Shown: one piece after another, positions 13,347-19,095 of the stretch
How the letters are laid out: every line of letters starts with the position of its first letter
Position numbering within the stretch: position 1 is the first letter of the stretch
NCBI GenBank assembly: GCA_964495465.1
Contig: CAZBWE010000046.1
Location: 1-19,095, forward strand
Direction of reading: 5' to 3'
Source: CAZBWE01 sp964495465
GTDB taxonomy: Bacteria; Planctomycetota; Phycisphaerae; Sedimentisphaerales; Anaerobacaceae
DNA: 19,095 nt
Translations under genes and position numbers: made by a program
Notes under the pieces: model-generated
What the model was told of the DNA's origin: nothing
Databases searched by the model: none
What the model saw: the letters and a program-made list of their open reading frames with translations, nothing else

Positions 13347-14042
13347 ATGGATAATGCACAATCTACAAACGTGCCTTCTGTAGAGGCAAAAACATCCGGC
13401 TTGGCTGTTGCCAGTTTAATTTTGGGCATCTTTGGTTTCTGCACTTTTGGTCTTACAGGTATTATCGGCCTGATTCTTGGCATCGTCGGTCTATGTGTCA
13501 TCACACAAAGTGCCGGACGGCTCAAGGGAAATGGACTGGCTATTGCAGGAATTGTTATATCCACAGTTAGTCTTATTATGCTGTTGATTGCCTTTTTGAT
13601 AGCCATTCTTACTCCGGCACTTTCACATGCTAAACACCAGGCAAGGTCAGCCGTGTCAGTGAATTACACAAGGCAATTGTGCCTGGCGACGCAATTGTAT
13701 TGTCAAGACAACGATGATAAGTTTCCAAGCCCTGACAATTGGCCGGAACTGCTTTCTAATTACATCAAGGATGAAAAAATCCTCAATTCACCTTTTGACT
13801 ACCATGCTCGCAGGGCTTGTGCTATGAATGACCGGCTGAATGGGCGAAAGCTCACGGATATTAAAAATCATGCACAAACCGTATTGATTTTTGAAGCAAA
13901 ATTCGGAAGTCCTCCTGCCGGAGGCCCGGATTTATTGCCTGAAGTGCCAAGAGGAAAAAACGGTTATGTTATCGGATTTGTAGATAGCCATATCGAGTTC
14001 GTCCAGCAGGAAAGGGTAGATGACCTTATCTGGACTCCATAG
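13347..14042 (+). CDS. DUF4190-type membrane domain fused to a planctomycete pilin-like domain
   Basis: A 231-residue protein. Residues about 17-60 are two closely spaced helices of DUF4190 type (SGLAVASLILGIFGFCTFG ... GIIGLILGIVGL), then KGNGLAIAGIVISTVSLIML, a third helix. From about residue 88 (ILTPALSHAKHQARSAV) it reads like the DUF1559/H-X9-DG pseudopilin-type proteins abundant in planctomycetes: a small-residue alpha helix, then LCLATQLYCQDNDDKFPSPDNW, and near the end GYVIGFVDSHIEFV, which resembles the H-X9-DG region with Ser in place of Gly. No prepilin peptidase site (G-FTLxE) is present; the DUF4190 helices replace the usual pilin N-terminus. Probably an inner-membrane protein with its C-terminal domain outside. 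Function unknown. Monocistronic by spacing. Confidence 0.75.
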   Translation: MDNAQSTNVPSVEAKTSGLAVASLILGIFGFCTFGLTGIIGLILGIVGLCVITQSAGRLKGNGLAIAGIVISTVSLIMLLIAFLIAILTPALSHAKHQARSAVSVNYTRQLCLATQLYCQDNDDKFPSPDNWPELLSNYIKDEKILNSPFDYHARRACAMNDRLNGRKLTDIKNHAQTVLIFEAKFGSPPAGGPDLLPEVPRGKNGYVIGFVDSHIEFVQQERVDDLIWTP

Positions 14043-14114
14043 CAAAATATTTGTTCGAGCATATTAAGCCAGGTGTGCTGGATATATGGTTCTGATAGTT
14101 TTCTGAGCAAACTG

Positions 14115-14143
14115 TTGCAATTTGTATTTTGTTACTGTATTTT
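14115..14143 (+). promoter_or_regulatory. Candidate promoter for the four-repeat secreted protein
   Basis: TTGCAA (14115-14120), a 17-base spacer and TATTTT (14138-14143), followed by a leader of about 60 bases with AGGAG (14199-14203) before the ATG. Confidence 0.4.
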
Positions 14144-14210
14144 TTGGACATATTAAAATATGGAAATGAACGGTCAATAATTTCACAATACTTTATTTAG
14201 GAGCCCTGCT

Positions 14211-15524
14211 ATGAATCGATTGCTAATTAACAAAACAAGCATCAGGTCTGTCTTTCTTGTCTGTCTTTTTTTGTTTGTGCAGACATCTCTTGTCTGGTCC
14301 GCCGACAATATCAAAGGTGATTGGGAAATCACAATGGATTTTGAAGGCCGACAGAGCTTTGCAATGCTGTCTATTTCCGCTAAACCCGATGGAACTCTAA
14401 CCGGCATGTGGGGTTCCGATGAGCTATCTGATGTCAAATTCCAGGATGGAAAACTCAAATTTTCTCGCACAGTCGGACCACCTGACCGACAATTTACTAC
14501 CGACTATGAGTGCACGCTTGATAATGGTAAGCTCAACGTCAAATTTACAAACGATTGGGGAGAATTTTCAGCTGTTGGTGCTCGGCCGAAACCCAAATCT
14601 CCGGTCCTCGGCCAATGGGACATCAGCTTTAATGTGGACGACAGGAATATCAACGCCATCCTGATAATCTCTGAAAATCCGGATGGTTCACTCGCCGGAA
14701 AATGGACAAAAGAACAGGGCGAGCACACAATATCAAATACCAAATTCAACGATTCGAAGCTTACTTTTACTCGAAAAAGCAAACTCGACGATTTTGAATT
14801 TGAAACAAACTTCGAAGGCGCTGTTGATGGCGACAAGCTAACAGGAAAATTCAGCAACGATATGGGCAGTTGGCCAACCGAAGGCAAACGCATAGGAACA
14901 GAGCTTATTGGCCAATGGGAGCTTACAACAGTCTCCGACTGGGGCACACGCACAACAATGATGAGGATTTTTTCAGACCTCACTGGCCGCTATGAATTCT
15001 TTGGCGGTGAGATTCCAATGAAGGATATCAAACTTGATGGCGAACAGCTAACATTTGCCATCGAGATGGGCTTTAGAGACGAGACCTTCCAGATAGATTT
15101 CAAAGGTAAGCTCGATGGGACTAATCTGAAGGGACAGCTCACCTCTGATCGCGGTACCAGCGATGTAACCGGCAAAAAGATTGTCGTTGTTTCTCCAGCC
15201 GTGGATATTGTTGGCAAATGGGAACTGACAACAACATCGGAAAGAGGCACGCGCTCGAGAATCCTCACCATTAATAAAGATATGACCGCCACTTATGAGG
15301 TCCGCGATGGGGAAACTCCTGTAAAAGACCTTAAATTCGAAAATGGTCAGTTGACCTTTCAGATTGAAAGGACTTTTGGCGAAAGGCAGTTCCAGATGGA
15401 CTTTAAAGGCACTGTAGAAGGTGATACTATTAAAGGCCAGTTTACTACTTCAAGAGGAACCCGCGAAGTAACTGGAAAAAAACTTCCAGAGGCCACTGCT
15501 GCTCCACCTTCGCAGGGTTCTTAG
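14211..15524 (+). CDS. Secreted protein made of four ~100-residue beta-rich repeats
   Basis: A 437-residue protein with a signal peptide (residues 1 to about 31, cleavage near VWSA|DN). The rest is four tandem units starting at the Gly-x-Trp of GDWEI, GQWDI, GQWEL and GKWEL (Trp38, Trp136, Trp236, Trp337), so the period is 98-101 residues. Each unit reads G-x-W-x(8-15)-hydrophobic strand, DGTLTG-like turn, K-x-x-D/F-x-x-G/E-x-L-x-F, a D-F-E/K-G-x-L/V-D/E-G strand and a closing G-K-x-x-x-x-x-G-x-x-x-V-x-G-K/R. The strand-turn pattern suggests small beta barrels or lipocalin-like folds, but I do not recognise a named family. Units 3 and 4 look most alike, pointing to a late duplication. The C-terminus is a short Ala/Pro/Ser tail. 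Good Shine-Dalgarno AGGAG. It lies upstream of two arabinan hydrolases, across the assembly gap. Confidence 0.75.
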   Translation: MNRLLINKTSIRSVFLVCLFLFVQTSLVWSADNIKGDWEITMDFEGRQSFAMLSISAKPDGTLTGMWGSDELSDVKFQDGKLKFSRTVGPPDRQFTTDYECTLDNGKLNVKFTNDWGEFSAVGARPKPKSPVLGQWDISFNVDDRNINAILIISENPDGSLAGKWTKEQGEHTISNTKFNDSKLTFTRKSKLDDFEFETNFEGAVDGDKLTGKFSNDMGSWPTEGKRIGTELIGQWELTTVSDWGTRTTMMRIFSDLTGRYEFFGGEIPMKDIKLDGEQLTFAIEMGFRDETFQIDFKGKLDGTNLKGQLTSDRGTSDVTGKKIVVVSPAVDIVGKWELTTTSERGTRSRILTINKDMTATYEVRDGETPVKDLKFENGQLTFQIERTFGERQFQMDFKGTVEGDTIKGQFTTSRGTREVTGKKLPEATAAPPSQGS

Positions 15525-15582
15525 CGATATATCAAACGGATTAAAAGCGATTTTGTGTCGCTAAATTTCGAATGTATTTTTA

Positions 15583-15601
15583 CCCCCAGCATTGCTGGGG
15601 G
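15583..15601. repeat. Perfect GC-rich palindrome at the edge of the assembly gap
   Basis: CCCCCAGCATTGCTGGGGG is a perfect inverted repeat with a single central base and abuts the N run. It is 58 bases after the stop of the four-repeat protein. It could be a terminator stem whose T-tract is lost in the gap, but the preceding TATTTTTA is the wrong flank for a bidirectional terminator; a dispersed repeat that broke the assembly is equally likely. Confidence 0.7.
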
Positions 15602-15701
15602 NNNNNNNNNNNNNNNNNNNNNNNNNNNNNNNNNNNNNNNNNNNNNNNNNNNNNNNNNNNNNNNNNNNNNNNNNNNNNNNNNNNNNNNNNNNNNNNNNNN
15701 N
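15602..15701. other. Scaffold gap of 100 N
   Basis: Exactly 100 N, the usual placeholder for a join of unknown length. The true distance between the four-repeat protein and the GH43 gene, and the promoter and ribosome binding site of the latter, are not known. Confidence 0.98.
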
Positions 15702-15705
15702 TGTT

Positions 15706-16788
15706 ATGTCACAGAAAACAGAACACATAAGCTTATCGAATATCAGCCGTTCACAAACCTGTGCCGCTGCCTGTTTTTCACTGCTGCTAATAATATTCGT
15801 CTTGGGAACATCGTGCAGCAGGACACATACTGCACCGCCCCGCATGCTCGAGCTTGAAGGTGATTTACGCGTCCACGACCCCGCCATTATAAAAGAAGCG
15901 GATACTTATTATTTGTTTTCAACAGGCGGCAGACCCTGGTCAGGCCATATTCCAATACGATGCTCCCCCGATCTGCACAAATGGACACTGTGTGGACATG
16001 TCTTCAATACTCTTCCCCAGTGGACAACCCAGGAAATACCCGGAACAAGAGGCATCTGGGCGCCCGACATTTCCTATTACAACGGCCTTTTCCACCTCTA
16101 CTACTCTATTTCGACATTCGGCAAAAACAATTCTGCCATTGGACTGGCCACAAACAAAACACTCGACCCGAACAGCCCCGATTACGAATGGGTTGACCAC
16201 GGCCTCGTTGTCAGGTCACGCGCAGGTACTGATGACTTCAACGCCATTGACGGTAATCTTGTTATCGAGGACGAGCAAAATGTGTGGCTCTGCTGGGGAA
16301 GTTTTTGGAGCGGAATTAAAATGAAGCGTATAGACCCCTCGACCGGCAAATGTTTCAGCTCGGACACAACGCTATACTCTCTGGCAAGCCGTCCACGACA
16401 CGGCGAGCATCAAACTCCGCCGGTTGAAGGCGCCATTGAAGCACCGTTTATAATTCGTCACGGTGATTTCTGGTATCTGTTTGTCTCCTTCGACTTGTGC
16501 TGTCGCGGCGTTGATAGCACGTATAATATTGTCGTTGGTCACTCCAGGAAAATCACAGGTCCCTATGTGGATAAGGCAGGCACACCAATGTTGGAAGGTG
16601 GTGGTTCCATCCTGCTCGAAGCCACAACGCCGAACTGGCGGGGACCAGGCCACCCGGCTGTCCTGAAGGAACCGGATGGTGATTTTCTGTTATGTCACGC
16701 TTATCATGGCCAGACTGGAAGGTCTTATCTCCAGATTTCAACTATCGTCTGGAAAAATGGCTGGCCAAAAGTCGCTGAACTGCCATAG
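15706..16788 (+). CDS. GH43-family arabinan-active glycoside hydrolase, lipoprotein
   Basis: A 360-residue five-bladed beta-propeller hydrolase, most likely an endo- or exo-acting alpha-1,5-L-arabinanase. After a cytosolic lead and hydrophobic stretch, LGTSC forms a lipobox, so the enzyme is probably anchored to a membrane. The catalytic triad of clan GH-F is visible: general base Asp58 in RVHDPAI, pKa-modulating Asp182 in NAIDGNL and general acid Glu245 in VEGAIEAPFI. WAPDISYYNGLFHLYYSIS and the late GPGHPAVL are also typical of the arabinanase subfamilies. The ATG at 15706 is the first Met after the gap; the hydrophobic signal follows about 20 residues later, which is late for a signal peptide, and a start within the gap cannot be excluded. 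It is 97 bases ahead of the GH51 gene and probably cooperates with it in removing arabinose from plant or algal polymers. Confidence 0.88.
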   Translation: MSQKTEHISLSNISRSQTCAAACFSLLLIIFVLGTSCSRTHTAPPRMLELEGDLRVHDPAIIKEADTYYLFSTGGRPWSGHIPIRCSPDLHKWTLCGHVFNTLPQWTTQEIPGTRGIWAPDISYYNGLFHLYYSISTFGKNNSAIGLATNKTLDPNSPDYEWVDHGLVVRSRAGTDDFNAIDGNLVIEDEQNVWLCWGSFWSGIKMKRIDPSTGKCFSSDTTLYSLASRPRHGEHQTPPVEGAIEAPFIIRHGDFWYLFVSFDLCCRGVDSTYNIVVGHSRKITGPYVDKAGTPMLEGGGSILLEATTPNWRGPGHPAVLKEPDGDFLLCHAYHGQTGRSYLQISTIVWKNGWPKVAELP

Positions 16789-16885
16789 TCAGCTTCCGTT
16801 CTCAACACCACTGAAAATTTGACTTGCGACGCTTTGTAAAGGTTGTTAATCTGTTTTGATGATTAAATTGAAAGGAGATTTGAAA

Positions 16886-18481
16886 ATGAAAACAAAGAAA
16901 ATTACGGCTTTTGCTCTTATAGTGCTTTGTCTGTTCTGGAGCACTCTTATGGCCCAATCGTCTTCTTCAAAGGCACGGATAAAGATTGACATTGACCGGA
17001 CAATCGGCCAAATCAACAAAAACCTCTACGGAAATTTCGTCGAGCATTTGGGCCGATGTGTTTACGGCGGAATCTACGACCCCAATTCACCCCAGGCCGA
17101 CAAAAACGGCCTCCGAAAAGATGTCCTGGAAGCCGCAAAAGACCTGAATGTTACCATTATCCGCTACCCGGGCGGAAATTTCGTCTCCAATTATCACTGG
17201 CTTGACGGTGTAGGCCCAAATCGCACACCACGTATGGAGCTTGCCTGGGCCAGATTGGAGACCAACCAGTTCGGCACAGATGAATTCATCGAATTTGCCC
17301 GAGAGGTTGGCACAGAACCATATTTTTCCGTAAATATGGGAACCGGCACTATCGAAGAAGCGCAGCGCTGGGTCGAATACTGCAACGTCAAAGAAGGGCC
17401 TTACTTTGCCGAGCTTCGCCGTAAGCACGGCTACCCCGAACCACACAACATCAAATACTGGAGTCTCGGAAACGAAATGGACGGTTTCTGGCAGATGGGG
17501 CACCTCAATGCGGAAGACTACTGCAAGAAAGCCCGTGAAGCTGCTAAACTAATGCGCCTGACGTCCCACGACATCAAGCTCATCGCCGCCGGCTCATCGA
17601 ACTATCGGCCCGACGCCGACCCGGATGCCTGGAACAGCACAATACTGCGAGAGCTAAGGGACGTCGTGGATTACATCGCACTGCACATCTATGTCGGCAA
17701 CCCTGGCAATAACTACTACAATTTCCTCTCCACTCCTCTCGTCTTGGAGCAGCGAACAAAAATAGTCAAAGGTATGATTGCCGAGGAAATGGCGAAGGCC
17801 CATCGTGCCAACCGCGACCCCATCTACATCGCCTGGGACGAATACAATGTCTGGTATAGAGCAAGGACGGGAGACACAATGAGAGGCACACGCGCCCTCG
17901 AGGAACACTATGATCTCGAGGACGCTCTCGTAATTGCCGGATTCTTAAACGCATTTGTTCGAAATGCAGACATCGTAAAAATGGCAAATATGGCCCAACT
18001 GGTCAATGTTATTGCACCAATTTTCACAAGCGAAGAATCGCTTTTCATACAAACAATCTATTACCCTCTTCAGCTATTCTCGAAAAATGTCCACGGCATA
18101 GCGCTCGACGTATTTGTTGACTGCGACACCTACGACACAAACAGATTCTTCATCGGCCTTGGCGAGTCAACAACCGTCCAGAAGAACGTGCCATACCTTG
18201 ATGTTTCTGCCGCCTATGATAATGGCGAAGTAGTAATTTGCGTAGTTAACCGGAATAAGGACAATGCAATTACTACCGACATCATTTCTCAGCAGGGCAA
18301 ATTCGATGGCAAATTTAAGGTTTACGAGGTGAACGGCCCGGACATAAAAGCAGTTAACGACTTTGGTAAGGAAACGGTAAAGACCACACAAAAACCTGAC
18401 ATTGACGTTTCAGGAACAAGCTTTGAATATTCGTTCCCGCCGCACTCCTTCACGCTTATAAAGGGAGCAATTAAGCAGTAG
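16886..18481 (+). CDS. GH51 alpha-L-arabinofuranosidase, secreted
   Basis: A 531-residue exo-enzyme releasing arabinofuranose from arabinan, arabinoxylan or oligosaccharides. A signal peptide (MKTKKITAFALIVLCLFW, cleavage near LMA|QS) is followed by a GH51 (beta/alpha)8 barrel and a C-terminal beta domain. Family motifs: INKNLYGNFVEHLGRCVYGG at the start, IRYPGGNFVSNYHWLDGVGP, the acid/base Glu197 in WSLGNEMDG, IALHIYVGN and the nucleophile Glu319 in WDEYNVWY, then NMAQLVNVIAPIF and a final PPHSFTLIK. I set the start at 16886 because AAAGGAG lies about 8 bases upstream and the signal peptide begins there; an in-frame ATG at 16856 would add ten unconvincing residues. Most bacterial GH51 enzymes are cytosolic, so the signal peptide is notable. 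Followed by a hairpin at 18521. Confidence 0.93.
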   Translation: MKTKKITAFALIVLCLFWSTLMAQSSSSKARIKIDIDRTIGQINKNLYGNFVEHLGRCVYGGIYDPNSPQADKNGLRKDVLEAAKDLNVTIIRYPGGNFVSNYHWLDGVGPNRTPRMELAWARLETNQFGTDEFIEFAREVGTEPYFSVNMGTGTIEEAQRWVEYCNVKEGPYFAELRRKHGYPEPHNIKYWSLGNEMDGFWQMGHLNAEDYCKKAREAAKLMRLTSHDIKLIAAGSSNYRPDADPDAWNSTILRELRDVVDYIALHIYVGNPGNNYYNFLSTPLVLEQRTKIVKGMIAEEMAKAHRANRDPIYIAWDEYNVWYRARTGDTMRGTRALEEHYDLEDALVIAGFLNAFVRNADIVKMANMAQLVNVIAPIFTSEESLFIQTIYYPLQLFSKNVHGIALDVFVDCDTYDTNRFFIGLGESTTVQKNVPYLDVSAAYDNGEVVICVVNRNKDNAITTDIISQQGKFDGKFKVYEVNGPDIKAVNDFGKETVKTTQKPDIDVSGTSFEYSFPPHSFTLIKGAIKQ

Positions 18482-18746
18482 CAACAAGCAGTTAAAGATA
18501 CGTTTCACACATAACCAAAGGCCGGCTGGTTCTCAACCACCCCGGCATTTTCCATGTTAATATAGGTAAGATTTCCACCGATTTTCAATCAAAACCGATG
18601 GTAGTTGCGCACAAAAATCAGAATTTTTAATTTTTTTTTAACTCCTTTGTTCACAGCAGGTTAATCCTGTTAATCTCGTCAAATATTCTCCGATTTTCGA
18701 CAAATTTGTGCAGGTTCGCCCAATAGTAGAAGGCCGCATTTGGCCT
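18482..18746. other. Non-coding stretch after the GH51 gene
   Basis: No protein gene seen. It holds the terminator hairpin at 18521, an imperfect hairpin around 18571-18600 (TTTT/AAAA with CG and CCA/TGG pairs), and a short 9-base repeat, GGTTAATCC then TGTTAATCT (18659-18676), leading into the heptanucleotide arrays. Confidence 0.6.
18521..18551 (+). terminator. Probable terminator of the arabinan hydrolase unit
   Basis: GCCGG (18521-18525) pairs with CCGGC (18542-18546); after a small internal loop TGGTT pairs with AACCA (18535-18539) around CTC. ATTTT follows, a short T tract. Confidence 0.55.
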
Positions 18747-18788
18747 GATGACGGATGACAGACGACAGATGACGGATGATGGATGAAT
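18747..18788. repeat. Heptanucleotide repeat array, GAYGAYR type
   Basis: Six 7-base units in perfect phase: GATGACG, GATGACA, GACGACA, GATGACG, GATGATG, GATGAAT. Same period as the array inside aroDE but a different unit. Confidence 0.85.
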
Positions 18789-18794
18789 AAAACA

Positions 18795-18829
18795 AAATTC
18801 TACATTCTAAATTCCCAATTTTAAATTCA
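18795..18829. repeat. AT-rich heptanucleotide repeat array
   Basis: Five degenerate 7-base units: AAATTCT, ACATTCT, AAATTCC, CAATTTT, AAATTCA. It begins six bases after the GAYGAYR array. Confidence 0.7.
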
Positions 18830-18868
18830 CAGCAAACAGGGGGTTGGGCCATCAAAATCGTAGTAAAC

Positions 18869-19095
18869 ATTCCTGATTGGCTGTCAGGGCCTTTCGTTTG
18901 GTTCGTTCTTTTATATCGTCGTTTGCGCTATGGCTATCCTTTTCGCCGCATACCTCTTACGCAGGGCAAATACGCTATTGTTGACCCGCAAGACTATCCT
19001 CGCCTTTCGAAATACAAATGGTATGCTTCCAGGAACAAACACACCTTTTACGCCGTCAGAAACCGTTGGTCTAAAAATTACAGCAGTAAACTGAA
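18869..19095 (+). CDS. Partial AP2/HNH-endonuclease-like protein, runs off the window, start unresolved
   Basis: An open frame continues from 18791 to the end of the window. From about 18938 it encodes PFRRIPLTQGKYAIVD, then PQDYPRLSKYKWYASRNKH and TFYAVRNRW. This is the characteristic N-terminal block (I-P-L-T-Q-G-K-x-A-x-V-D-x-x-D-Y-x-x-L-x-x-x-K-W, then F-Y-A-x-R) of AP2-domain and HNH_3-type homing-endonuclease-like proteins from phages and environmental bacteria. The preceding residues, IPDWLSGPFVWFVLLY and RRLRYGY, look like part of the protein too, yet no ATG, GTG or TTG occurs in frame before TTG 18923. Either translation starts at a rare codon or at TTG 18923, or the 5' end is degraded. 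The catalytic region lies beyond the window. It sits directly next to the heptanucleotide arrays. Confidence 0.5.
   Translation, partial: MPDWLSGPFVWFVLLYRRLRYGYPFRRIPLTQGKYAIVDPQDYPRLSKYKWYASRNKHTFYAVRNRWSKNYSSKL

Noticed and set aside
15592..15705. The GH43 reading frame continues upstream through the N run
   Set aside because: The frame is open only because N has no stop codons; the first supported Met is at 15706.
16818..16823. TTGACT as a promoter -35 for GH51
   Set aside because: No acceptable -10 element lies 15-19 bases downstream.
16856..16885. Earlier ATG for the GH51 gene
   Set aside because: It would place the ribosome binding site AAAGGAG inside the coding region and add residues before a complete signal peptide.
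18659..18829. CRISPR-like array
   Set aside because: Units are 7 or 9 bases, directly adjacent and degenerate, with no spacers and no cas genes in the window.

Overview
The window looks like a piece of a bacterial metagenome-assembled or draft genome from the Planctomycetota, probably a Phycisphaerae/Sedimentisphaerales-type organism. This is inferred from gene content only: a secreted C10 peptidase ending in a dockerin-like domain, a pilin-like protein with the planctomycete LPALSxAxxxAR pattern, a fused AroD-AroE enzyme, lipid A-type surface genes (so a Gram-negative envelope), and arabinan-degrading lipoprotein and secreted hydrolases. A run of exactly 100 N (15602-15701) marks a scaffold join of unknown length. 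No tRNA, rRNA, CRISPR array, transposase or phage gene is visible.

Layout. 1-2266 (minus): an HhH-glycosylase-like hypothetical protein and a bifunctional dehydroquinate dehydratase/shikimate dehydrogenase (AroDE) interrupted in frame by an array of heptanucleotide repeats. 2356-4498 (plus): promoter, secreted C10 cysteine peptidase and a strong terminator. 4531-9099: two convergent transcription units for envelope lipid/sugar modification. The plus unit holds a YdjC/HpnK deacetylase, a polyprenyl-phosphate glycosyltransferase and a membrane-anchored phosphatase-like protein without its catalytic Cys. The minus unit holds a LpxB-N-terminal-domain-like small membrane protein and an ArnT-like glycosyltransferase. 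9100-11680 (plus): a long leader, then archaeal-type ADH synthase, archaeal-type 3-dehydroquinate synthase II and an MgtC-family membrane protein. 11754-14042: an SMP-30/gluconolactonase lipoprotein, a DUF456 membrane protein (minus) and a DUF4190/pilin-like fusion. 14211-15524: a secreted protein built of four roughly 100-residue repeats. 15706-18481: GH43 and GH51 arabinan/arabinofuranoside hydrolases. 18482-19095: terminator, a second heptanucleotide repeat cluster and the start of an AP2/HNH-type ORF that runs off the window.

How the genes fit together. ADH synthase, dehydroquinate synthase II and AroDE together supply four consecutive catalytic steps leading to shikimate by the aspartate-semialdehyde/DKFP route known from archaea and Desulfovibrio, in place of the DAHP synthase/AroB entry. 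The five genes of 4613-9034 resemble a functional analogue of the Arn lipid A modification system: charging of the lipid carrier, deacylation, a candidate translocation step and periplasmic transfer. GH43 plus GH51 form a minimal arabinan-utilisation pair.

The most unusual signals are the 7-bp-periodic repeat arrays, one of which is translated inside a core metabolic enzyme; the possible regulatory leader ahead of ADH synthase; the Cys-less phosphatase in the envelope operon; and an operator-like palindrome on the promoter of the lipid A-type operon.
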